Part shown: piece after piece, positions 22,973 through 32,273 of the stretch
Numbering within the stretch: position 1 is the first letter of the stretch
How the letters are laid out: the number at the start of each line of letters is the position of its first letter
Source of the DNA: Chalciporus piperatus
Lineage: Eukaryota > Basidiomycota > Agaricomycetes > Boletales > Boletaceae
DNA: 60,450 nucleotides
Reading direction: 5' to 3'
NCBI GenBank assembly: GCA_038093975.1
Contig: JBBPTG010000150.1
Coordinates: 1 to 60,450 of the forward strand
The notes under the pieces: model-generated
Databases searched by the model: none
What the model saw: only the letters and a program-made list of their open reading frames with translations
Told to the model about the DNA's origin: nothing
Translations under genes and position numbers: made by a program

Positions 22973-24115
22973 ATGTCTAGCCACTTGCGAAAGCATTCTC
23001 GTGATGAATCCGGCGAGTCACTGGAATCAGACTCTGACACTTCATCCGATTACGAACTGTCCAACACGGATTCCACCATCGAACGTCCCAGAAAATGTCC
23101 TCGACTCAACCGCAAGTCGATCTCACCCAAGCACCTTCCTTGCGAATGCTTGGAGGATTTTCGCTTTGTATTCCGGCCCGCAATCAGGGAACTTGCTGGA
23201 ACTCTGCGTCCTTGGGATTCACCATCAGATCGAGAGGTCATTCAGATTTGGAATCAGTGTTTTCCTGCGCATCAACTGGACAAACACGGCCGCAACCCAC
23301 TTTGCGAGATCATTTTTAAGCTTGTAGGTAATTTGAATTTGGTGTTTCCGTACACTCATTGTTTCGGCGAAAGGTACACGATACAATCCGGTACTGGCGA
23401 CGTGATATAGCGACAGCAGCCGTTGGGAATTTAGATGTATTGCTCAAAACTATGTTTAACAAAAAGGCCGATCGGATGGCGCATGCCTCATGGCTGCTCG
23501 GCGATGAGAATGACGACCGTAAACGGCCGTACTACTACCGCCAATACGAGGCAAATGCCCAACCAGCAGTGAGTCCTATCATTCGATCAAGCCGTCTTGT
23601 GACACAGCGCCGCCACTCGGGAATACTGTAGGGAATTTTTCAGTCTCACATCGTAGCCGCAACACTCGCGACGCACTTGAAATCAATCCCGCCGCCTCCG
23701 AAGGATTCGCAATGGGTGTATCCCACTGGTGCCCTAGCATTGAGCCTACTGGCAGTGAGTTCGATTTGGACAAATGATCCATCTGCAGGTGCACTCAACA
23801 TTTTGTCAGATCAATCGTGCACTGACATGGGCAAAGTCCGGTGTTTCTTCCATCCCTAAAACCCCACCAGGCCACTTCTCCAAGTCAAACTGGGGCGACC
23901 AATTCAAGCTCAAGGGCGGCAAGTATGTCGTCGTCAAGACGTCCTCGAATGTTGTGCAAGTCATTCGCAGATTGAAAGACACGCAATGGTCCCGGATCAT
24001 TGCAATCGCAAACACGTACGTGCCGTATTCGCAGAGCAGCGAGGATGAGGCGGTGGAAGGAGGTTCAGGAGTAGATTCTGATTTCAAACTCGATGATGCG
24101 GACGAGGATCCTTAG
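22973..24115 (+). CDS. DUF6532-like Agaricomycete protein
   Basis: Opens MSSHLRKHSRDESGESLESD, a Ser/Glu-rich disordered N-terminus with a KCPRLNRK basic patch. Next is a helical domain: RPAIRELAGTLRPWDSPSD, IQIWNQCFPAHQLDKHGRNP, VHDTIRYWRRDIATAAVGNL, DRMAHASWLLGDENDD, YYYRQYEANAQPA, SHIVAATLATHLKSIP, ALALSLLAV and INRALTWAKSG. The tail is acidic (DSDFKLDDADEDP). This pattern fits the DUF6532 family, abundant and uncharacterised in Agaricomycetes. Introns are inferred after IIFKL, EANAQPA and LSLLAV. Confidence 0.65.
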
Positions 24116-24858
24116 TAGTAATCGGAATCCACCATCATCACTTGCATTGCCCGATACAAATTGCATTCCGTTTGTCAACTTGATGGCAGAAGTGTCATGG
24201 CAGAAGTGTAGAGACTGAGATGTGTCGTTTAACGCGAGTCAGAAATACTCGAATCCTTCATCAGCTTACATGGTCATCCTTTTTGCTTGCACCATCAATC
24301 TCGATGGAATGTGAAACTTGTTGGACCAAATGCTATCACTCGTTCGCTGCAATGAACTCTACTCAGGGACCAGCGATTGTACACCCATTGGCAACCATTC
24401 CGCTGTGAAAGCTTCCCATCTGCGGAGCTCAGCGGCCAGGTGATGAATGAAGGTCTAGGAACGCACCCTGTCTGCCTGAAACAAACGACTGGTCAAGTTA
24501 AATTTGGAATTGGAGTTGCCACTGCATGGCTGAAACGCGTGGATGACGCCGATACAAAATCGGCTACAGCACATGCGCCAGCACAATGGGTGAGGCTCAA
24601 CGTGTGGGAGGGTGCCCGGTCCACCAGCTGACGGGGATCAAACCGTGTGCCATTCGCACTGCAGAGCATGATCTGGTCGATTGGAGGCATGGTCAAAATA
24701 AGGTAGCCGGAGTGCGTCCGGGATGTGCATTGCGGTGCATCATAATGATAGATACAAGATGCCTAAAGCAGTGGGGGCAAATTTAGCAACATCCGTACCA
24801 AAAGGCGAGGCAGTGACCGTTCCAATGGTGCGAGAAATGAGGCGTTGAAGTTTTTAAC
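24116..24858. other. Intergenic region
   Basis: About 740 bp. A plus-strand open stretch (24380-24631) lacks any recognisable family or start context. I treat the region as non-coding. Confidence 0.45.
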
Positions 24859-25701
24859 TCATCGCCGGGACCGTGATAGGAGGAGCAAAACCGTAGCTGC
24901 AGCAGCGCCCGCGACGAACGCTAGTGACGGCAGAATGATCGTAGGGAGCGAGGAACCGCTATCGGTGCTCTTTCTGTGCTTCGGTACACCTCCAACCATT
25001 TCCGGACCTGGTACCACGTCGTTCTCCCAGCCGTCATCCAGTAGTTTTTTCATCGTCTCCTCATCCAGCGCAGCTAGCTCTTCCATTTCCCAAGACGTGC
25101 AGACGTTCACCATCCACCTCATTCGGCGTTTGCTCACTTGACCTCCGACGCCCGGAGCTCTCTCTTTGAGCATCGCTCTCAACTCCCCAACCTTTTCAAT
25201 CGCCTTTCCGGCCTGTTCTGGGAGACTCTTTTCGATCCTCTGCTTGATGAGATTAGCTAGTTTCGGACTCTGTCCATTCGTAGAAACCATGATTTGCAAT
25301 GGTCCATCGCGAATCTGTGAGCCAAAGTAAAAGTCGCAACATTCTGGAATGTCGGCGACGTTGACCGGGATTTTGTGTTCCTGGCACAAGGCATGGATAA
25401 CACGAGACTGTGTCACATCGTCGATAGCGGAGAGCACCATGTCAATGCCAATGAGATCATCAGGCCCATTGAAAACGCGGTCGTGATACGTGATCTGAGA
25501 GGGACCATCGATGAACTTTTTGGCGAGGGGATGTAGGCCTGTGCGAGGGCAGATGATGGTGACGTGGGCGTCGGCGACGAGGACGGATTCGATGCGACCG
25601 GAGGCAACGTCGCCACCGCCAACGATGAGAACGTTTTTATTCTTGAGTTGCCAGGCGACTAGGAGGGAGGCTCCATTGATGATGGATGAGTCGGAGGACA
25701 T
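24859..25701 (-). CDS. MET8: Siroheme synthase MET8 (precorrin-2 dehydrogenase/ferrochelatase)
   Basis: An intronless gene of 280 residues from the ATG at 25699-25701 (MSSDSSIINGASLLVAWQLK). The Rossmann fold begins KNVLIVGGGDVASGRIESVL and VTIICP. The shared active-site region is NVADIPECCDFYFGS, whose Asp corresponds to the residue needed for both activities in yeast Met8, then GPLQIMVSTNGQSPKLANLI. The enzyme oxidises precorrin-2 and inserts iron to give siroheme for sulfite reductase. Unlike yeast Met8, the protein ends with a hydrophobic helix (LPSLAFVAGAAAATVLLLL) and a basic RSRR, the layout of a tail anchor. It is divergent from the tetraspanin gene. Confidence 0.92.
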   Translation of the reverse strand: MSSDSSIINGASLLVAWQLKNKNVLIVGGGDVASGRIESVLVADAHVTIICPRTGLHPLAKKFIDGPSQITYHDRVFNGPDDLIGIDMVLSAIDDVTQSRVIHALCQEHKIPVNVADIPECCDFYFGSQIRDGPLQIMVSTNGQSPKLANLIKQRIEKSLPEQAGKAIEKVGELRAMLKERAPGVGGQVSKRRMRWMVNVCTSWEMEELAALDEETMKKLLDDGWENDVVPGPEMVGGVPKHRKSTDSGSSLPTIILPSLAFVAGAAAATVLLLLSRSRR

Positions 25702-26259
25702 TTTGTGCAGAGCCTTCCAGTCTGATTGAATGGACGGATTCAATCTGATGCGCCAGGACGATGAGAAAAGTCAACAATGCGCATGTGGGAATGTCAAATT
25801 AGCAGACCCGGTCGCCAGTGACAATGTATGTTTTGTATAATAGTAGTGGCCACGGCGACCGGCCGCCCTCAACTTCAAGTTGCTTCCGCTGTCTTTTCCC
25901 TTTCTCCTCCTCCTCCTCGAGTCCTTCCCTCTCTCTCCCTTTCCTTGCCTCATCCTTCGTGAACCGTTTGAATCTGTACCTTTTCGGCAGAGTGACAGGT
26001 CACGGTTACCATCATTGTTAGCAAGGGCGATAAGAAGGCACCAAAATAGCCATCAAGTCAGATTTATACGCTCTCATCTCCCAACTTTGCGACTCACTTT
26101 CCCGACCTTTTTTCGCCTTCTTTACTGCTGGCCAGCTATACGGCGTTGATCGTCTGTATATTTCTTCGAACTCTAGCGTGGTCTAGTTGCTTCGTCTCTC
26201 TGGAAGAGCTTCGTCCCAAGTAATCGACACGACTCGGGAATCCACCACCTTCGATTCAC

Positions 26260-26275
26260 ACACACACACACACTT
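26260..26275 (+). repeat. (CA)n microsatellite
   Basis: A short CA dinucleotide run in the region upstream of the tetraspanin start. Confidence 0.85.
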
Positions 26276-26313
26276 GGTTTTCCTTGGCGACTTGCGTCAT
26301 CAGTGCTTCAGCC

Positions 26314-27182
26314 ATGCTAGGGTCTAAGCATCTCATCCTCGCCTGGGTTTTCTTTGATTTCTGCTTGTTGGGGGCCGGAATCATAACGCTCATCTTCTCC
26401 ATTGTATGGCGGGCACCCAACTTGCTTCTCAACCTCACCTTCAGTACTTATGATCTTAACGGTAAGCCCTCACTAAGGCTATTTGGGAAGATCCTTAACA
26501 ACAACCCCAGGTGGAACTGCTCTGGGAATACTTTTACTATCAACCTTTGTCTCCTCTCTTCCTCTGGTTGCCCTCCGTGGCAAGACACCCCTCGTCATCT
26601 ACAACTGGATCCTCCTGCTAAACGGCATTGCAATTCTCATCGCTGGCACATATGTATGGATCTACACCCTGTACGAACACAACAACTACCACAGGGTGTT
26701 TGGGACGCAAAGCGACGCTATCAAGATCCAAGTTCAAGATATGGTAAGACACTGTGTTATGTCAGGTGATCAAATCGTTCTTAGCTTCCACACTTCACAT
26801 AGTTCAAATGCTGTGGCTACTTCAACGCCACTGATGAAGTCGCGTTCGGCGGCAGTTCCTGCCCGAACCAAGCCGCGGCTATGGCAGTGAACAGTTTCTG
26901 CGTCACTCCAATTACCCAATTCGCGGATATGACATTGGACAACATCTTCAGGTACTACTTTATGGGCTAAATATTCGATGATATGGCTTATCAATAACTG
27001 CAGCACCGTCTACGGCTTCATGGCGATTGTCATCGGCATGTTCCTGGCAAATATGTGTGTCATTAAGAGGGTAAGTAGGAACGTGTCATCGTCCATATTC
27101 GCGCTAATCCTTGTTACAGAGACAAGAAGAAGCGCGTTTCGAGAAGATCGATTCCAAACGAGGTGGAGGTGGCTTCGTATAA
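26314..27182 (+). CDS. Tetraspanin
   Basis: Four membrane helices are visible: ILAWVFFDFCLLGAGIITLI, GTALGILLLSTFVSSLPLVA, WILLLNGIAILIAGTYVWIY, and YGFMAIVIGMFLANM. Between helices 3 and 4 is the large loop with the tetraspanin FKCCGYFNATD motif (Cys-Cys-Gly) and further cysteines in SSCPNQ and NSFCVTP. The exon beginning FKCCGY is preceded by an ACATAG acceptor. The tail is short and charged (RQEEARFEKIDSKR) and ends FV. Fungal tetraspanins organise membrane proteins; some are needed for host penetration in plant pathogens. Confidence 0.85.
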
Positions 27183-27622
27183 AGAAATCTACACCTCTCT
27201 CTTTGTTCTCATTGGGCTCAAGCATCCTCTCGATCATTCTTTTGGGATTTGGTGGAAATTTATCATTGTTCGTTCCGTTTGTCGTGGGTTCTTGGTTCCT
27301 CGAGAACCCTTTTTTGTCATTACTTTTGTTCGTGCGATTCCTTGAGGCGTTGCGCTAGACGCAGCGCGCTTTGAAATGACCCTTCGTTTGTATTTTTGTA
27401 GTTCTCATCAATAATGATAACGCTTTTGGTCAGGAATCTGCGTTGCTGGTTTGATCTACGACTGCCTTCATTACGACTCCCTAGGAAAGATTAGGTTTGA
27501 TCGGGTCCTTGTTGTAAGCCCGTGCTGAGAGTGGCCGTTCATGCACATGCTTGTACCTGAACTTCCTCTGTGACAGGTTCTGATGAAGAATAAGCTGTAG
27601 CGGTATCTCGATCCAACTCTTC
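27183..27622. other. 3' flank of the tetraspanin gene
   Basis: I see no supported gene or repeat. Confidence 0.5.
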
Positions 27623-27740
27623 AAATCTGTAGTCTCGGTACCAGCCGTTATGGTGACAGCTGAGTTTCAAGCTATCGGTGCAGAAACGTCTCCATAACGT
27701 CTGGTGCATTTCGTGCGGCGGGCCCCCCATCCATCACGCG
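27623..27740 (-). repeat. Imperfect inverted repeat, left arm
   Basis: Matches 30332-30443 in reverse orientation with a perfect 25-bp core (27690-27714 against 30357-30381) and diverged flanks. Read on the minus strand it is open (PPHEMHQTLWRRF); the right arm reads LPYEMHQTLW on plus. It could be an old duplicated exon or the ends of a decayed element. Confidence 0.7.
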
Positions 27741-27830
27741 TCACGGGGTGTCACAGGTAGCCGCGGTTAATTTTAGTTATGACGCTGTAGCGTACTGTCG
27801 TAATCTAATCACTGCGAGTCTGCTCGAACC

Positions 27831-28523
27831 ATGTCCTCCCATTCAGCACACGAAGATCGCAATTTCTGGGCTGATCTCTTGACGCGAGATGATGATGATG
27901 ATGACTACGACACTGATCTCGAATCTGAACCACCCCCGAGCCCCCAATCACGTTCTCGCTCACCTTCAGTTTCTTCGGACGCGCACACGGACACGGACAC
28001 GGTCGCGAACGAGCCCGTCGAAACACCATCAGCCTTGGCCACTAAAGTCAAGCAGGTACTCGCTCAAATGTCCGCTCTCGGCCTAACCCTGCCCCAATTT
28101 CTTCACGCAGTCAGTTGGGGGGATGCTGACTGTGTCAAAGACCCACAAGTTCGTGGTGCGCGCACGGCACTGATGAGCAGTAGCGAGCTCCCGACCATTT
28201 TGCGTAATTGGTGGAAACCTCCCCGCTCAACTGCGTCTCACAAATCCCGGTCGAAGGCAGCACGGAGCACTATGGAGGCTTTCGCTCTGCAATGCCTTCG
28301 CGAAGTGCTCGATCGTGAACTCGATGATGTTGCGACCATGATGAAGACCCCAGATGATGTCTCCGAGGAGTTTTACACGAGCACCACATTTGCCGACCTC
28401 GCTGAGGACGTCGAAGCCACTGCGCCAATCTTGTGGTCACTTCTACGCCGGTCGGCGTACACGGAGAAGCAGGAGCGACGGAACAGCAGGAAAAATCCGA
28501 CGAAGGTATGCGTATTATGCTAG
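27831..28523 (+). pseudogene. DUF6589-like protein, N-terminal fragment
   Basis: Opens MSSHSAHEDRNFWADLL with an Asp run, then QVLAQMSALGLTLPQFLHAV with SWGDADCVKDP, ELPTILRNWWKPPR, MEAFALQCLREVLDRELDD, FADLAEDVEATAPILWSLLR and KQERRNSRKNPTK. This is the N-terminal layout of the DUF6589 proteins that occur in many near-identical copies in Agaricomycetes and behave like mobile sequences. The large downstream domain is missing: the frame ends soon after a donor-like site at about 28506, and the following DNA reads differently. I call it a truncated remnant. Confidence 0.6.
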
Positions 28524-30123
28524 CATCTGCGGGAGTACTACCCAAACACATTCCCTTCATAGATTGTTCTTTGAACGGCTCCGTCAAACTACAGACTGCA
28601 ACTACACTATTCAATTGGGTGGCTGGCCGAAGCTTCCACCGTTCACGTATGGAAGACTGGGGGGATGTTAGTGATAGCAGCAGCGAGGAAGTAACCAGTA
28701 CAAACTTATTATCGGGCTCATCAGGATGATGAGCCCGACGGAGAGGCAGACTTGAATATAGTGGCATTGCATCATGTTCGAACGACGGACGCACACTATG
28801 GTTCCAGAATCGTTGCGGAGGCAGGGTTGAAAGGTGCGACGGTGTGGCTGTCGGAGTGAGCGGAAAGTACTCAGCAGAGGGTAGAAGGTGCCGGGGTGTT
28901 TCAAATGAGGTGTAAACAAGGTTTTCGCGCACGGCGTGCTGAGTCGAACTGAGCGGGTAGGTTGCCGAAGGAATCATGTAAGGTGGTGTGCTGAATTGTT
29001 GATGAGAGCGTGCGCGCACGTCAGGAGTTGCAGGTGGGGTGTACATGTCGTTTCCGTGCGAGAATGGGAGTGGAAGCAATGCTGGTGTTGGACGGAAAGC
29101 TGCGAGGGGTCTGTAGCCATTGAGCGGATGATCTGGTGGTGCGGGACGAGCGAATGTCATAGCGGGAACGAACGCGCGGGCCTGACGAGTGTCTTGGGGA
29201 AACGAAGTAGACCAAATTGGTTGTGCACGGTCTCCGTGGCCAAAGGCGACCCCGGCGTGCTGCGGAGTTGTCGTACTCATTGGTAGTGAGTGCTAGACGT
29301 GAAAATCAAGATTAGCATACGGTGGAATCGAGATAACGAGTCCGAAAGACTTACCGGGAGCACATCGAAGTGCGACGAGCGCCGTGAATCGTCGGGAAGG
29401 GGGGAAAAGGCTCCACCATGCCTTGGAACGAACGGGCGTGACTGACGAGTGTCTAGCGGAACGGGAGTAGACGGAATTGGTCGTGGACGGTCCGCGGAGC
29501 CAAAAACGACGCCGACGTGCTGTGGAGTCGTTGTACTCGTTGGTAGTGAGTGCTAGACGTGAAAACAAAGATTAGTGTAAGGCGGAATGGAGTTAACGAG
29601 TCCAAACGACTTACCTGCAGTATATTGAAGTGCGACGAGGGGCGTGGATCGTCGGGAAGGGGCGGAAAGGGTCCACCATGCCTTGGGTTCATCTCAGGAA
29701 TGTATGGAAACAGGAGGTGATTGGAACGAGCGTCTTCGGAAGCAGCAGCGGATGGGATCGCTCGGGCATGGTCGCCGGAGCTAAAGACGACTCCAGCGTG
29801 CTGTGGAGTCGTTGTACTCGCCCGTACTGAGTTCTAGACGTCAAAGTTGAGATTAGCGTACGGCGGAATGGAGAGAACGAGTCCGAACGACTTACCTGCA
29901 GCACGTTGAAGTGCGATGAGCCAACCAGTGGCTCATCAATTCGCGGAGGGATGGCAGCAGCTGAGGACGCTGCCTTCGATGCTCGTTTGGCCTCTCGTTT
30001 GCTCTGACGCACCGCTTCATCTGCCTCCTTATGTGACCGATCGACCTCACGCAAAACCTGGAGGACAGATTCGCCGTGCTCTTCCAAGAGCATCCAGGGC
30101 TTCTTGAGTCTTTTCTGAGTCAT
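28270..30123 (-). CDS. Hypothetical protein with three tandemly repeated exons
   Basis: Exon 1 (29896-30123) encodes a charged helical segment (REVDRSHKEADEAVRQSKRE) ending SSHFNVLQ. Exons 2 (29615-29833) and 3 (29355-29552) and the start of exon 4 (from 29292) are diverged copies, each reading TTPQHAGV or TTPQHVGV, then a GD/AD block and PRPIPST-like text. Exons 1-3 end SSHF.VL. All three introns are 62 bp and phase 0, and are alike in sequence. Exon 4 continues into a Pro-rich region (FRPTPALLPLPFSHGNDMYT). The C-terminus is uncertain because the frame stays open into the antisense of the DUF6589-like fragment. An upstream ATG at 30223 (MPPVPSPDD) is an alternative start in another frame. 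Family unknown. Confidence 0.55.
29292..29896 (-). repeat. Tandem repeat of exon plus intron (about 260-280 bp units)
   Basis: The segments around 29281-29380, 29541-29640 and 29820-29920 align to one another: each has an exon start, a 62-bp intron and an exon end ending in a GTAAGTC(G/T)TT donor. Units differ by scattered substitutions and small in-frame length changes. Confidence 0.88.
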
Positions 30124-30331
30124 ACTGATTTTTTCGTGTGGCATTGGCACGTGCACGGACAAGGGGATCCTCATCCTGTGGTTGGTCTGGCTCGGGATCA
30201 TCAGGAGAGGGAACAGGGGGCATAGAGAATCGGGAAAGAAGCCTTCTGTAGTAGGCAATCACGGTACATAGTCCTAATCGAGAGCGAGACAGACACGTTG
30301 AATACTGATTACATCATCCGAAATCGAGCGA

Positions 30332-30443
30332 GCGTGACACATGGGGGGCCTGCCATACGAAATGCACCAGACGTTATGGAGCGGTTTTCGTCGTGCTGTT
30401 TTCAACCTCCGCTCCAAACCGTCTGGACCCGAGACTACAAATC
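30332..30443 (+). repeat. Imperfect inverted repeat, right arm
   Basis: Partner of 27623-27740; the core 30357-30381 is identical to it in reverse. It lies 60 bp upstream of the BMT2 start. Confidence 0.7.
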
Positions 30444-30503
30444 TATCTGCATCACTTCTCTCGTTGCGAAGCTCGGGGTAAATCAACTGTTATATATCAC
30501 CCC

Positions 30504-31553
30504 ATGCGCACCACACGCAAAAAGAAAACGCCTATCACGACTACACACAACCGACACCCATCCACAGGCAGCACTGGCAGCAGCAATCCCCGCACGACCA
30601 GGACTCTCATCAGACACTTCCACGTCCTACTCAAGAAACAGAGACAGCTCCAAAAGAATGTCTCTAGTGCATCCAATGCGCGGGAGTTGAAGGAGGTGGA
30701 GGAGGAGATCGAGAATATGGGTGGGTTGGCGGCGTATCAGCGGATGTCGACTATTGGACAGGGAAGTGATCGGGGAGGGGGAAGTGAGAAGGTGTTGATT
30801 AAGTGGTTGGTCGGTATGGGTTTGTCTAACAAGGATAGGGAGGGTAATGGGAAGCTGAGGTATGGCGTTCGTTCGTCTCAGGTCGGCGCGTAGGTTCTCC
30901 TTGCCGTTACTGATGAAAATGGGATACTTAGGTTGTTAGAGGTCGGGGCGCTCAAGCCAGACAACTATGCTTCGTGCTCGTCGTGGATTGCCCCGACGCC
31001 GATCGACCTTCGGAGTCAACATCCCTCTATTATGGAGCAGGATTTCTTGGCTATGGACGTGATCACGCACAACGAGAAATGGGACATCATCAGCCTCAGT
31101 CTTGTCGTGAATTTCGTACCGGAACCAAAAGATAGAGGTAAGTAATTCCCTCTCCAAGACACGCCATGTTGTATGAACAATCACACCCGATGATCATCGA
31201 TCTTCCGCAGGACGAATGCTCATCCTGGCGCATCAATTTTTGCGCTCATCAGGTTTTTTGTTTCTCGCGGTAGGCCTCTCGGATGTACTTTTTGGTTGTA
31301 CATCTCAACCGGCCCACAGCTTCCCTTACCGTGCGTCGAGAATTCACGTTATATGACCTTTGAGCACCTTGAATCACTCATGTCCACGATTGGTTTCGTG
31401 GAAATTGAGAAGAAGTGGAGACAAGGCGGCAAGATGGCGTATTGGCTGTACAAGAAGATTCCATGGGAGGACCCGCCGAATACTGAACGATTTCGGAAGA
31501 AATCGACTTGTCGGCAGGGTAAGAGGAATAACTTTTGTATTCTCTTAGAGTGA
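30504..31553 (+). CDS. BMT2: 25S rRNA adenine-N1 methyltransferase BMT2
   Basis: Four exons. The protein begins MRTTRKKKTPITTTHNRHPS, has a helical region (LIRHFHVLLKKQRQLQKNVS, MGGLAAYQRMSTIGQGSDRG), SEKVLIKWLVGMGL, the SAM-fold segment LLEVGALKPDNYASCSSW, IDLRSQHPSIMEQDFLAMD, WDIISLSLVVNFVPEPKDRG, RMLILAHQFLRSSGFLFLA, and LPLPCVENSRYMTFEHLESL. These blocks are diagnostic of Bmt2, which makes m1A in the large-subunit rRNA in the nucleolus. Introns follow KLR, KDRG and LFLA. The basic C-terminus (KKSTCRQGKRNNF) fits an RNA-binding nucleolar protein. Confidence 0.9.
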
Positions 31554-32273
31554 GGGTATTGTATTTTTCTCGCCTTTATGTCGAATCCGTTCACTCAATT
31601 GTTTGAAATTTAGCACACACCATACTCTGAGCTCTCCGCGTCTCGTAGGGATGAAATCGCTTGGCTCGGATGGCTCGTACAGCATTTCATTATCGATGAT
31701 CCTGCATCGTGCACCGGGTCTCTGAGATGCACATAAACTTTCCGCCTTTCCGCTGGGCGCAGTGAAGTCGAGCGGCCATACTCCGGCCATACGACTACTG
31801 GGGATCAGGGCCGCTTTTAGGGTTCAGACGAAGAAGCTGTCACCGTCCTCTCCGGATGTATTATACGCTGAAACGTGTTCGTCCTCGTGTCATGAATGCA
31901 TGACCCTCCGCCCGTATTGTACATAGTAGCCTTCGACTGCTGAATTCAGAAATTCTGGAACACTCAAACGCGATGAATGCAAGCGGTCATACTAGTCAGG
32001 ATAGGACAAAGTTTGCGCATCGTAAAAATATTTTGTGAGAGGAAGCAAGCATGTCTTAGAAAATGTGTGATTGCTGTGAAATGAAATGTCCGAGAGTACG
32101 GGGTGAAGCAAGCTTTCTATTCCTCCGTCTTTTCCTTTGTCGCCATCGTTGACATCGTTGACGAAGAGCTCGACGTTGACGAGCATCACCAAGGTCGTCG
32201 TCTTGAAGAGCGTCGGTTGTTTGTAGGCAGCAAACACTGATTTGACGAGTGTCTACGGTCGCCGAGCTAGACG
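31554..32273. other. Intergenic region
   Basis: About 720 bp between BMT2 and the striatin gene. No open frame or repeat that I can support. Confidence 0.55.

Noticed and set aside
24220..24700. Small frames downstream of the DUF6532-like gene
   Set aside because: No start context, no family and overlapping frames on both strands.
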